A stretch of 64,000 nucleotides of DNA, from assembly GCF_017745275.1 (NCBI RefSeq), contig NZ_JAGHZS010000007.1, forward strand, positions 62,001 to 126,000, in the 5' to 3' direction. Both the position numbers and the translations under genes were made by a program. Under the pieces are notes generated by a model, which made no database searches, was not told where the DNA came from, and was given only the letters and a program-made list of their open reading frames with translations. Source of the DNA: Chitinophaga sp. Lineage in GTDB: Bacteria; Bacteroidota; Bacteroidia; Chitinophagales; Chitinophagaceae. Position 1 is the stretch's first letter; every line of letters starts with the position of its first letter. Below are positions 45,941-55,700 of the stretch, in pieces.

Positions 45941-46513
45941 ATGTACGAACAATTAACCGACTATATCCTCCGCAGAATTAATGTAACAGATGCGCAACTC
46001 AGCATTATCCTGTCGCATTTTAAATTACAGAAAACAGTCCGGAACCAGGCATTATTGTCGGAAGGGGAGGTCGCTAAAAATATATTTTTTGTGAACAGTG
46101 GCTGTGTGAGGGTATACTTTATAGATGAGAACGGCCAGGAAGCTACCCGTTACCTGGCATTTGAAAACAATTGCGTTTGCGGGCTAATGAGTTTTATTTC
46201 CGGGAAACCCTCTCATGAATTCATCCAGGCCGTTTTGCCAGGCCAGCTATTGGCTATTTCCCGTAATGATTTCTATTATTTGCTGGACACCATCCCGGCC
46301 TGGGAGAAATTTTACCGGCACTATCTCGAAAATGCGTACGTCATTAATACCGGCCGGTTAATGAGTTTTATCACCCAAAGTGCCGGGGAAAGGTATCGTC
46401 AACTACTAAACGAAAATGCACATGTGGTGCAACGGTTACCTAATAAACTCGTCGCTTCTTACCTTAATATTTCCCAGGAAACATTAAGCCGCCTGAAATC
46501 AAAACGTTTTTAA
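45941..46513 (+). CDS. Crp/Fnr family transcriptional regulator
   Basis: A 190-residue protein with an N-terminal cyclic-nucleotide-binding-like beta-roll (EGEVAKNIFFVNSGCVRVYF) and a C-terminal helix-turn-helix whose recognition helix reads SQETLSRLKS. The E..SR pattern is that of FNR-type readers of TTGA/TCAA half-sites. There is no FNR-type cysteine cluster at the N-terminus, and the phosphate-binding cassette of CRP is not intact, so the signal is unknown. It lies 2 nt after the MFS gene, in the same operon. Confidence 0.92.
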   Translation: MYEQLTDYILRRINVTDAQLSIILSHFKLQKTVRNQALLSEGEVAKNIFFVNSGCVRVYFIDENGQEATRYLAFENNCVCGLMSFISGKPSHEFIQAVLPGQLLAISRNDFYYLLDTIPAWEKFYRHYLENAYVINTGRLMSFITQSAGERYRQLLNENAHVVQRLPNKLVASYLNISQETLSRLKSKRF

Positions 46514-46565
46514 CAGCTGTCTATATATGCCCGCGATAGCTATTACTGCGACATTTTAGCGCTCC

Positions 46566-46620
46566 AAATAAATACTTGACAAAGGCAAATTTATTATTTG
46601 CTTTTGTCAAGTATTTATTT
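46566..46620. promoter_or_regulatory. 25-bp dyad overlapping the MarR-GNAT promoter
   Basis: Arms 46566-46590 and 46596-46620 pair over 25 bp with a single G-T mismatch and a 5-nt loop. They contain TTGACAAA and TTTGTCAA. The right arm carries the TTTG (-33) of the promoter. It could be a MarR operator, the terminator of the preceding crp-like gene, or both. Confidence 0.6.
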
Positions 46621-46627
46621 ACTTTTG
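46597..46627 (+). promoter_or_regulatory. Bacteroidota promoter of the MarR-GNAT gene
   Basis: TTTG at 46597-46600, 19-nt spacer, TACTTTTG at 46620-46627: an exact match to TTTG-N19-TAnnTTTG. A second small hairpin TTTGTTT-GAG-AAACAAA (46624-46640) lies between it and the ATG. Confidence 0.65.
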
Positions 46628-46645
46628 TTTGAGAAACAAACACCT

Positions 46646-47578
46646 ATGGACCATCAACAATCTATCGTCCACCAGATCCGCCAGTTTAACCGCTTCTATA
46701 CTGGTATGATTGGCCTGTTGAACCAACATATACTGGAAAGTAACCTGTCGCTCTCGGAAGTGCGGGTGATCTATGAAATAGGACAACGTCATAAATGCAC
46801 CGCGGGCGAGCTGATACCCGCTTTAAAAATCGATGGCGGTTACCTCAGTCGTCTTCTGAAAAAATTTGAAAAAAATGGCTGGCTGAACAGGCAGCAGTCT
46901 ACCGCCGACGGGCGTACGTTTTTTTTACAGCTCAGCGCAGCCGGTAAAAAACTACTGGCAGGGCTGGAAGAAAAGTCTACCGCCGAAATTCAGCAACTGA
47001 CCGCTCCCTTGTCAGAAAAGCAACAACAACAGATCACGGGCGCCATGAAATCTATCCGGCAGATTTTGTCGGCCCCCGGAGAAGGCGCTGTTTCGGATAT
47101 CCATATCCGTTATAACCTCCAGCCGGGAGATGTAGGATATCTTATTTATTTACACGGGCAGTTGTATGCAAAGGAATCGGGGTATAACCTGGAATTTGAA
47201 GCCTATGTATGTAAAACTTTTTATGAATTTTTACCTACTTACAATCCCGCCAAGGACCGTATTTTCCTGGCCATTGCAGATAACCAGATTGTAGGTTCGG
47301 TAGCTATACTGGGGTCTTCCCGCCACCTGGCGCAGTTGCGCTGGTTCCTCATTCACCCCGACTACCGGGGCAAAGGACTGGGAAAGCAGCTGCTGCAGGA
47401 AGCCATCGGTTTTTGTAAAGAGAAAGATTATCAGAAAGTATACCTGATGACTACCAGCATGCAGGAAACCGCCATTGCCCTTTATAAGAAGGCCGGCTTC
47501 CGCAAAACCGGTGAGAAGTACCTGCAGTTATGGGGACAACAACTTTATGAACAACGATACGACATGGATCTGTCCTAA
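46646..47578 (+). CDS. MarR-GNAT fusion: HTH regulator with acetyltransferase domain
   Basis: A 310-residue protein. Residues 1-140 form a MarR winged helix (LSLSEVRVIYEIGQR ... GGYLSRLLKKFEKNGWLNRQQSTADGR). Residues about 155-305 form a GNAT N-acetyltransferase with the acetyl-CoA loop YRGKGLGKQLL and the C-terminal ALYKKAGF. Such fusions combine transcription control with acetylation of an unknown small molecule or protein. The ATG at 46646 starts MDHQQS; the frame open from 46598 includes promoter sequence. The 3' end overlaps the convergent DinB gene by 4 nt. Probably autoregulated through the dyad upstream. Confidence 0.92.
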   Translation: MDHQQSIVHQIRQFNRFYTGMIGLLNQHILESNLSLSEVRVIYEIGQRHKCTAGELIPALKIDGGYLSRLLKKFEKNGWLNRQQSTADGRTFFLQLSAAGKKLLAGLEEKSTAEIQQLTAPLSEKQQQQITGAMKSIRQILSAPGEGAVSDIHIRYNLQPGDVGYLIYLHGQLYAKESGYNLEFEAYVCKTFYEFLPTYNPAKDRIFLAIADNQIVGSVAILGSSRHLAQLRWFLIHPDYRGKGLGKQLLQEAIGFCKEKDYQKVYLMTTSMQETAIALYKKAGFRKTGEKYLQLWGQQLYEQRYDMDLS

Positions 47579-48033
47579 GCATACTTATGTAACATCACTA
47601 CCTGTCCGAGGTGATAGGCATCATGTTCCGCTAACCCCTGCAGGTAGTAAATGGCAATATGTTTGGTGCCGGGGAAAGTATCGAACAGTTCTTTCTCCGG
47701 AAACTTCCTGATACTGTCGGCTATTTGTGCAAAAGAATGTTCCAGCCGGTGTATGGTGGCCTGCCAGTTTTCTTCTCCACGATTCTCCGGCATATAGAAA
47801 TCCGGCAGGTCGCCATCCTGCTCCGGAGCCTCATTATGCATAAAACGTTGGACACGCTGATGCCAGAATATAACGTGGTTAATAATTTCCCAACTGTTAT
47901 TGGATGTTCCAAAGGTTTTGACCGCCTGCATGGCATCCATCCGGGTAAGGTGTTCCCGGAAGGTAACATCAATCCAGGGTTGCCCATTGTAAAGGTTTTC
48001 CAGCGAAGCCGCTAAGTGTTCCGTTAATGACAT
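47575..48033 (-). CDS. DinB family protein
   Basis: A 152-residue four-helix-bundle protein of the DinB/YfiT superfamily. Three metal-ligand histidines are likely: INHVIFWH (about 51-58) and EHDAYHLGQ (about 136-144). Members are metal-dependent thiol transferases or stress proteins. No partner gene is evident; it is convergent with the MarR-GNAT gene. About 209 nt upstream separate it from the divergent carboxylase. Confidence 0.85.
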   Translation of the reverse strand: MSLTEHLAASLENLYNGQPWIDVTFREHLTRMDAMQAVKTFGTSNNSWEIINHVIFWHQRVQRFMHNEAPEQDGDLPDFYMPENRGEENWQATIHRLEHSFAQIADSIRKFPEKELFDTFPGTKHIAIYYLQGLAEHDAYHLGQVVMLHKYA

Positions 48034-48242
48034 AACAAGCCAATTTTATTTTTTAAAAGATATGTCTGACTCTTTTAAACGGGTACATACATAATCCGTA
48101 TACCGCTATATAAATAAAAATAGAATCCTGTTAATCGTAATAATCATCTAAAAGTGCAGAACGCGGTGACCGGCAGCTCTGCCATCAATCGAATTTACTG
48201 AATTCTTTCCCTTATTTTTAAAGAATATAAAAACCCATCGTT

Positions 48243-49880
48243 ATGGATCAGCAGCAACTGGAGAACAACAAAAATGAAGATGCTATGCGGATGGCCATCA
48301 GCACAATGAAACAGCGTCTTGGTGTAATAGAGCAGGGGGGTGGAAAGAAGAGCCTGGAGAAAGTAAGGCAGCGTGGTAAGTTAACCGCCCGCGAGCGCAT
48401 TCAGTACCTGATAGACCGTGATTCCACTTTTACTGAAATCGGCGCATTTGCCGCCTATGATATGTATGCCGAACATGGAGGTTGCCCGGCAGCAGGTACC
48501 GTTGGTGGTATTGGCTATGTAAGTGGCCGGCAGTGCATGATTGTTGCCAATGATATGACGGTGAAAGCAGGTGCCTGGTTCCCTATGACCGGTAAAAAAA
48601 ATCTCCGTCTGCAGGAAATCGCTATGGAGAATCATCTCCCGGTGATCTACCTGGTGGATAGTGCCGGTGTATTTTTACCTATGCAGGACGAAATATTTCC
48701 GGACAAAGAACATTTTGGCCGCATCTTTAGAAACAATGCCCGCATGAGTGCCATGGGCATCACGCAAATTGCTGCTGTAATGGGTAGTTGCGTGGCCGGC
48801 GGCGCTTATCTCCCTATCATGAGCGACGAGGTGCTAATGGTGGAAGGCAATGGTTCTATCTTCCTCGCTGGTCCCTACCTGGTAAAAGCCGCTATCGGGG
48901 AAGACGTAGATGCGGAAACGTTAGGAGGTGCTGTTACCCACACAGAAATTTCAGGTATCGCCGATTATAAATTTAAAACGGACGAAGAATGCCTGGACCA
49001 GGTAAAACGGATCGTCAGCAAACTGGGACATCCTGCTACCGCAGGATTTGATCGTATTGAACCGCAACTGCCGCTGAAATCAGGTGAAGAATTGGATAGC
49101 ATATTGCCGGCAGATAGTTCCCGCCCTTATGATATGCTGGAAATTATTGAACGCCTGGTAGATGGTTCTGCATTTGATCAATATAAACAGGACTATGGCA
49201 AATCCATTATTTGCGGCTATGCCCGCATTGATGGCTGGGCGGTAGGCATCGTTGCCAATCAGCGTAAAATAGTGAAAAGCCGGAAAGGTGAAATGCAGAT
49301 GGGTGGCGTTATTTACAACGACAGCGCCGATAAAGCCGCCCGCTTTATCATGAACTGTAACCAGAAGAAAATTCCGTTGGTATTTTTACAGGACGTTACC
49401 GGTTTCATGGTAGGCAGCAGAAGTGAACATGCCGGTATCATTAAAGATGGTGCTAAACTGGTGAATGCAGTAGCCAATTCGGTGGTCCCCAAAATTACTA
49501 TCATTATCGGGAACTCCTATGGAGCTGGTAACTACGCCATGTGTGGTAAAGCTTATGATCCCCGCTTCATTTATGCATGGCCTTCCGCTAAAATAGCGGT
49601 AATGGGTGGCGAACAAGCCGCCAAAACGCTATTGCAGATACAGGTAGCCGCGCTTAAATCCAAAGGAGAAGTGATTACACCCGAGGAAGAAGCCCGCCTG
49701 CTCAAAGCCATTACCGATAAGTACTACGAACAAACCACTCCATATTATGCGGCTGCCCGTCTCTGGGTAGACGATATCATTGATCCCGCTGATACCCGTA
49801 TACGTATTGCGGAAGGTATCAAAGCAGCTAATAATGCGCCGGTAGAGCAATCCTTTAGTGTAGGGGTGTTCCAGGTGTAG
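48243..49880 (+). CDS. Acyl-CoA carboxylase carboxyltransferase (beta) subunit
   Basis: The 545-residue carboxyltransferase of a biotin-dependent acyl-CoA carboxylase transfers the carboxyl group from carboxybiotin to an acyl-CoA. It has two crotonase-like halves: the N-terminal GTVGGIGYVSGRQCMIVANDMTVKAG with GSCVAGGAYLP, and the C-terminal LQDVTGFMVGS with GNSYGAGNYAMCG. Sequence style fits methylcrotonyl- or propionyl-CoA carboxylase rather than AccD, which is present elsewhere. The biotin carboxylase partner is not adjacent. The stop (TAG) is followed within 3 nt by repeat element C. Confidence 0.9.
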   Translation: MDQQQLENNKNEDAMRMAISTMKQRLGVIEQGGGKKSLEKVRQRGKLTARERIQYLIDRDSTFTEIGAFAAYDMYAEHGGCPAAGTVGGIGYVSGRQCMIVANDMTVKAGAWFPMTGKKNLRLQEIAMENHLPVIYLVDSAGVFLPMQDEIFPDKEHFGRIFRNNARMSAMGITQIAAVMGSCVAGGAYLPIMSDEVLMVEGNGSIFLAGPYLVKAAIGEDVDAETLGGAVTHTEISGIADYKFKTDEECLDQVKRIVSKLGHPATAGFDRIEPQLPLKSGEELDSILPADSSRPYDMLEIIERLVDGSAFDQYKQDYGKSIICGYARIDGWAVGIVANQRKIVKSRKGEMQMGGVIYNDSADKAARFIMNCNQKKIPLVFLQDVTGFMVGSRSEHAGIIKDGAKLVNAVANSVVPKITIIIGNSYGAGNYAMCGKAYDPRFIYAWPSAKIAVMGGEQAAKTLLQIQVAALKSKGEVITPEEEARLLKAITDKYYEQTTPYYAAARLWVDDIIDPADTRIRIAEGIKAANNAPVEQSFSVGVFQV

Positions 49881-49883
49881 AAG

Positions 49884-50002
49884 GCTTAAAGCAGAAAGCA
49901 GAAGGCATAAAGCTATTTTAGCGATTGATCAGAACGGATTTTAATCTTACACTTTAATCAATCGCTAAAATAGCTTTATGCCTTCTGCTTTCTGCTTTAA
50001 GC
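49884..50002. repeat. AGC-heptad inverted repeat, element C
   Basis: Perfect 46-nt arms (49884-49929 and 49957-50002), 27-nt loop. Modules: GCTTAA, AGCAGAA, AGCAGAA, GGCATAA, AGCTATT, then core TTAGCGATTGAT. It sits 3 nt after the carboxylase stop and 37 nt before rnhA. Confidence 0.9.
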
Positions 50003-50039
50003 TCAAAAAAAACTACCTTAGCAACTTTTAAAGAAGAAC

Positions 50040-50498
50040 ATGGAACTGGTAGTATATACAGACGGCGCTTCCCGCGGCAACCCTGGCCCGGGAGGATATG
50101 GAGTGATACTGATGTGGGGAAATATCCGGAAAGAGTTATCACAGGGATATCGCAAAACCACCAATAACAGGATGGAACTATTGGCCGTGATTGTAGCACT
50201 GGAAGCCCTGAAAAAAGATGGGGTGCCGGTAACTATTTTTACCGATAGTAAATATGTGGTAGACAGTATTGAAAAAGGCTGGCTGTGGGGCTGGGTGAAA
50301 ATTAATTTCAAAGACAAAAAAAATAAAGACCTCTGGCAACGTTTCATTCCACTATACAAAAAGCATCGTATTAAAATGCAGTGGGTGAAAGGACACGCCA
50401 GTAACCCATTTAATAATCGTTGCGATGAATTGGCGACGCAGGCCGCAGATAGCGGCAACTGGCTGATTGACGAAGGTTTCGAAAACGACAACGCATAG
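50040..50498 (+). CDS. rnhA: Ribonuclease HI
   Basis: A 152-residue RNase HI that cleaves the RNA of RNA-DNA hybrids. The catalytic carboxylates are visible: Asp8 in YTDGASRGNPG, Glu46 in NNRMELLAV, Asp69 in FTDSKYVVDS, and the late Asp in NNRCDELA. The handle region WLWGWVKINFKDKKNKDLW and the histidine of VKGHASN are also present. The length is standard. It lies just downstream of repeat element C. Confidence 0.97.
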   Translation: MELVVYTDGASRGNPGPGGYGVILMWGNIRKELSQGYRKTTNNRMELLAVIVALEALKKDGVPVTIFTDSKYVVDSIEKGWLWGWVKINFKDKKNKDLWQRFIPLYKKHRIKMQWVKGHASNPFNNRCDELATQAADSGNWLIDEGFENDNA

Positions 50499-50568
50499 AA
50501 TAAACACTTTCGCTCCGAACCAAGAGGTGATCATAATTGTAATATAAGCGCAAACTTAATATTTCTTT

Positions 50569-52284
50569 ATGCTCACCTGGTTCATTGAAACGCTACAGAA
50601 ATACCCCGAAATAGCCGTGATGCTAACCCTGCTGATCGGCTTCCTGCTGGGAAAGGCCCATATCAAAGGTTTCACGCTGGGTACAGTAACCGGTGTACTG
50701 CTGGTGGGCATTGCCATTGGCAGCTTTCATATCAGCATTCCTTCTGAAACAAAATCTATCTTCTTTCTTTTCTTCCTGTTTTGTACCGGCTATGGGATAG
50801 GCCCGCAATTTTTTCAGGGATTGAGGAAGGATGGATTACCCATTGCGCTGTTTTCCTTTATGGTATGTTGCAGCAGCGTGCTTTTCTGCTGGGGCATTGC
50901 ATCTTTACTACGTTTTGAAACCGGTACTACAGCGGGACTAATGTCAGGCGCTAATACCTGCTCTGCTATCATTGGTGTAGCCTCCAATACCATTAATGAA
51001 CTCAATCTGAGTGACGACGAACGTGCCCGGTTAATTAACCAGATACCTGTGGCCTATGCAGTGACGTATATTTTCGGTACGGCCGGCACCAGTTGGTTTT
51101 TGTCTGTAATTGGCCCCTGGTTTATGTCTGGTAGCCGCGCTAAGTTAATAGAACAAACAAAAGACCTGGAAGCCAAAGTATCGGAAGCTTCACCGGAGGG
51201 AGAAGAGAATATTACCAACGCATATGATCATGTGGCGTTCCGGGCTTATCTCGTTAACGGAGAACTGGCAGGAGAGGGGAGAACAGTGGGGGACATTGAA
51301 CATATGCTGCACGAGAAAAAAAGATTGTTATATATCCTGCGTATCAGGCGGGGAGGTAAATTATATGAAACCAGTAATGGATTTATTATTAAGCCGGGAG
51401 ATATTATAGCTATTGGAGGTCAACGTTCTTCGGCCATTGCTTCGGAATCCTTACTTGGAAAAGAGGTGGCGGATGCAGAGTTGTTAACTTTCCCGGTGCA
51501 ATCCGCTACGGTGATCATCACCAGGAAAGCGGCTATCAACAAGCCCTTGAAGGAGTTTGCCCGGCACCCGGAATTTCATGGCATCAGTATTCGCAAAGTT
51601 ACCCGCTCAGGGATTGAAATGCCATTGTCCGCAAACACGGTGATTCAAAAGGGAGATATGGTGGAGATGGTGGGCATTCAGCAAGAGCTGGACAAAGCCG
51701 TCGCCATTCTTGGATATAAAGAAAGAGTAGGTGTAGAAACGGATATCGTTTATTTGGCAGCGGGTATTGTAGTAGGTACGTTGGTGGGAAGCCTGAGTGT
51801 GCGGCTGGGCAACGTGCCGGTGGAACTCAGTACCAGCGGAGGTGCGCTGATTGCGGGATTGGTGTTCGGCTGGATGCGTGGTATCCGGCCGCACTTTGGC
51901 TATATTCCTGCGGCTTCGCAATGGGTGCTGACTAAACTGGGACTGCATGTATTCATTGCTATCGTAGGACTCAGTGCCAGTCAGGGCTTTCTGCAGGGGT
52001 TGAGAGAAGAAGGACTGACACTATTCCTGGCAGGGATGGTATTGAGCCTGCTGCCGATGGTGGTGGCATTGTTCCTCTCTAAATACGTATTTAAGTTTCA
52101 TCCCGCTATTGGCCTCGGAGCCTGTGCCGGCGCACACGATGAGTCAGCCCCTTTGCTGGCAGTGCAGGATGCGCTTAACAGTAAAGTACCTGCACTGGGA
52201 TACACGGTGGCGTACGCGGTAGCCAATATTACCCTCACTACCTCAGGCGTTATAATTGTCTTGTTGATGCACAAGGGCGGCTAA
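50569..52284 (+). CDS. AspT/YidE-type antiporter with RCK_C domains
   Basis: The 571-residue membrane protein has an N-terminal block of about five helices (TLLIGFLLGKAHIKGFTLG...). A central cytoplasmic part has two TrkA-C/RCK_C-like domains (GKLYETSNGFIIKPGDIIAIGG and EMPLSANTVIQKGDMVEMVG). A second membrane block ends with LGACAGAHDESAPLLAVQDA. This is the aspartate:alanine exchanger / putative transport protein layout. The substrate is probably a carboxylic acid or amino acid. Standalone gene, 70 nt after rnhA. Confidence 0.9.
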   Translation: MLTWFIETLQKYPEIAVMLTLLIGFLLGKAHIKGFTLGTVTGVLLVGIAIGSFHISIPSETKSIFFLFFLFCTGYGIGPQFFQGLRKDGLPIALFSFMVCCSSVLFCWGIASLLRFETGTTAGLMSGANTCSAIIGVASNTINELNLSDDERARLINQIPVAYAVTYIFGTAGTSWFLSVIGPWFMSGSRAKLIEQTKDLEAKVSEASPEGEENITNAYDHVAFRAYLVNGELAGEGRTVGDIEHMLHEKKRLLYILRIRRGGKLYETSNGFIIKPGDIIAIGGQRSSAIASESLLGKEVADAELLTFPVQSATVIITRKAAINKPLKEFARHPEFHGISIRKVTRSGIEMPLSANTVIQKGDMVEMVGIQQELDKAVAILGYKERVGVETDIVYLAAGIVVGTLVGSLSVRLGNVPVELSTSGGALIAGLVFGWMRGIRPHFGYIPAASQWVLTKLGLHVFIAIVGLSASQGFLQGLREEGLTLFLAGMVLSLLPMVVALFLSKYVFKFHPAIGLGACAGAHDESAPLLAVQDALNSKVPALGYTVAYAVANITLTTSGVIIVLLMHKGG

Positions 52285-52381
52285 ATACGCCGCTCATCAC
52301 AATTTTGTCTAGCTAAATCCACGTCTGTATTGCGATTCGCTTGCAGTGAATCGTTTTACCTTCAACTTTTTTAACATTTCT

Positions 52382-52413
52382 TTTGTTTTTAACTCGTAAA
52401 GCAATTAGCTTTG
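52382..52413 (+). promoter_or_regulatory. Bacteroidota promoter of the second SusC/SusD operon
   Basis: TTTG at 52382-52385, 20-nt spacer, TAGCTTTG at 52406-52413: a match to the TTTG / TAnnTTTG consensus. Expected start near 52420. Confidence 0.6.
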
Positions 52414-52475
52414 CGACCCATTAGTCTATAGGATTAATAGGATATAGAAAGGAACAAATTTTTAAAGAATAGCTT

Positions 52476-52529
52476 ATGGAGAAATATACCCAACCATACT
52501 TTGTTAGCAACTGTTGTTGCCTGCATTAA
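52476..52529 (+). CDS. Possible 17-residue cysteine-rich leader peptide
   Basis: ATG frame encoding MEKYTQPYFVSNCCCLH, ending TAA, inside the predicted SusC leader. Three consecutive cysteines near the end are unusual. It could be a translated regulatory leader or chance; there is no supporting homology I can name. Confidence 0.2.
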   Translation: MEKYTQPYFVSNCCCLH

Positions 52530-52725
52530 TTAAATCGAAAACCCTGGCTGCATAGCACCATTGCTGTAGCAGCAGGTTGCAACAAAAAACAGTCACCGGA
52601 GCTTGAACTGTTTCCGGTATTATCAACTTAGGGATACAACACGGCAAAAGTCTGTTTACATACAGGCCAGGACTTGTAGTGCCTCGAAAAAAACCAACAA
52701 TCACCGCTCATTTAACATTTTACTT

Positions 52726-55700
52726 ATGTTACAACGACTACTCCTCGTACTGCTGCTATTTAGTGCCCCGGCAGTATTTGCACAAACACGCACTGTCACC
52801 GGACGCGTTTATTCTGCGAAAGACAATACGCCTTTACCGGGAGCATCTGTGGTGATAAAGGGTACCACCAACGGTACCGCAACAGATGCGGACGGTAACT
52901 TTAAACTATCCGTCAACGACCCTGCTGCCACTACTTTACAGATTCGCTTCATTGGTATGGAATCACAGGAAGTACCGATCAGTACCCGTCCACTCAACAT
53001 TGCCCTCCGTTCTTCCGGGAAGGACCTGGGAGAAATAGAAATTGTGGTGGCCTACGGTACTACCAAGAAAGGATCCTACACAGGTTCTGTATCACAGATC
53101 AAAGGAACCGAACTGGAAAACAGGCAGGTATCCAGCGTATCTAAAGCCCTGCAAGGCCTCGCTGCCGGCGTGCAAAGTACCTCTACCAGCGGACAACCTG
53201 GTTCAGATGCTACCATCCGTATCCGTGGCGTAGGGTCTATCAACGCTTCCGCAGATCCTTTATATGTATTAGATGGTGTGCCTTACAGCGGAAGCCTGAG
53301 TGCCATCAACCCCTCCGATATTGAATCTATCAGCGTATTAAAAGATGCCACATCCTCCGCCCTGTACGGTTCCCGCGGTGCCAACGGCGTGATTATAATC
53401 ACCACTAAAAAAGGCCGCCAACAGGGTTCTGTTATAAACGCCCGCGTAAGCCAGGGCTTTTCAAAAAGAGCTGTAAAGGACTATGAAAAAGTAACCACGG
53501 ATCAGTACTTTGAAATGTACTGGGAAGCGCTCCGCAATGGTGCACTCACCAACGGTGCCAGTCCCACCGCCGCTGCGGCACAGGCCAGCAACCGTCTTAT
53601 CAGCAGGGTAGGTATTAACCCTTATGGTACCGCATTCCCTCAGCCGGTAGGCACAGACGGAAAACTGGTGGCTGGTGCTAAAGCATTATGGGATGACGAC
53701 TGGGATAAAGCCATGCAACAAACCGGGCATCGTACACAAGCAGATCTCAGCATCAGCGGCGCTACCGACAAAAGCAGGTACTATATTTCCGGTGGTTACC
53801 TGAACGATCAGGGTATTTACCTGGCCTCCGGGTTCAAACGTTATAATGTACGCAGTAATGTAGAATTAGATGCTAAAAAATGGTTGAAAGTAGGACTGAA
53901 TATCGGCGGTGCTCACTCCGATCAGCAGGCGCCCCCTTCAGAAGACAGCCGTACGGATAACTATGTGAACTACGGCCGACTGATGGCGAGCTTTTATCCC
54001 ATCTATCAGCGCGATCGCACTACCGGCGCCTATCTGCTGGATGCCAACGGCAATAAAATGTTCGACTACGGCAGCTACCGCCCCAGCGCTGCAAATACCA
54101 ACAGTAACCTTATCGGTACCGCACCGATCGATAAACATAACTATGGCAGGGATGATGTTTCTGCACGTGTATATGGTGAAGCCACTATTTTGCCAGGGTT
54201 GAAGTTTAAAACCAGCTACAACGCAGACTATACAGCCACTAACCAACACGACTATACGAATCCTACCTTTGGCTTTGATGCAGAAGTGGGCGGTACCGTA
54301 GAAAAGAATGCTACCCGTGTTTTCAGCTGGACTTTCAATAACATTCTGACCTACGATCATACCTTCAACGAAAAACATCACCTCAACGTACTGGCAGGCC
54401 AGGAAACGTATAAATACACCACTACCTTTATGGATGGTCAACGTTCCGGTTTCTCCCTGCTGGGCCTTGATGAACTGTCGGATGCCGCCCTGATCAAAGA
54501 TCTCCAGGGATACACCGACACTTATAATATCTACAGTTACCTCGGTCGTGCAGAATATGATTATCTCGGCAAATACTTTTTGTCAGGATCATTGAGAGCA
54601 GACAGGTCTTCCCGCTTTGACCCACGATACGCCTGGGGTACTTTCTGGTCGCTCGGCGCTTCCTGGAAACTCACAGAAGAAGACTTCCTGAAAGGCAGCT
54701 CCTGGTTAAACCTGCTGACACTCCGTGCCAGTTACGGTGCACAGGGAAATGACAACCTGGGAGAAGATTCTTACTACAACTACCTGCCATTGCTGAACGT
54801 GAACAGCAACCTGGGAGAGGGTGGTACTTACCGCAGGATATTGTACAACGACAAACTGAAATGGGAAACAAACCTGAACCTGAATGTGGGCGTAGATTAT
54901 GCCATGTTCGATAATCGTTTCAGCGGTACATTGGAATTTTTTCAGCGTGCATCTAAAAACCTGCTGTATTTAAGACCACTGCCTCCGTCTATGGGATATT
55001 CCTCTATTGCAGAAAATATCGGAGCGCTGAAGAATACCGGTTTTGAAGTAACACTACATGGCGTACCTGTAAAAACGAAAGACTTCAGCTGGACAGTAGA
55101 CCTGAACCTGACCCACTATAAAAATAAGGTGACTGAATTGCCACAAAAAGAAATCATCAGTGGCACCAAGAAGCTGATGGTAGGCCATTCGATTTATGAT
55201 TTCTGGATTCGCGACTGGGCAGGTGTGGACGAAAAAACAGGATTACCGTTATGGTATATCAACAATCCGGATGGTACCAAGGGAAAAACCAGCAACTCTG
55301 CTGCTGCTTCCCTGTACTACAGCAAGTCTTCTTTGCCTGATTTGTATGGTGGTTTTACCAACACCTTTAATTACAAAGATTTTTCTTTATCCTTTATGTG
55401 GGCATATAGCCTGGGTGGTTCCGTACTCGATAATGACTATCTCTACCTGTTAGGCACAGGAACTTCTGCCGGCCGCTCTTTTGGCCCTGAAATGCTGAAT
55501 CACTGGACACCACAGAATACAAAAACAGATGTGCCTAAGCTTACCACCGTTCAAACCAACTGGACAGCCACTTCCAACCGCTTTTTGTATGATGCCAGCT
55601 ATGCCCGTCTGAAGAACGTGAACCTGAGCTATAATCTTCCTAAAAGCCTGATGGAAAGAGCGCACCTGAACAATGTGACCGTTTACCTGCAGGGAGACAA

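Larger units (their letters stand above)
52285..52725 (+). other. Long promoter and leader region of the second SusC gene
   Basis: A 441-nt region with no full gene. It contains a consensus promoter (52382-52413), a possible 17-codon upstream frame (52476-52529) and a segment able to form an H-type pseudoknot (52587-52618). The predicted leader is about 300 nt, long enough for regulation at the RNA level. An open frame from 52603 joins SusC but precedes its signal peptide and is probably untranslated. Confidence 0.5.

Noticed and set aside
52603..52725. N-terminal extension of the second SusC from 52603
   Set aside because: The extension is polar, precedes a complete signal peptide starting at 52726 and overlaps the candidate pseudoknot.
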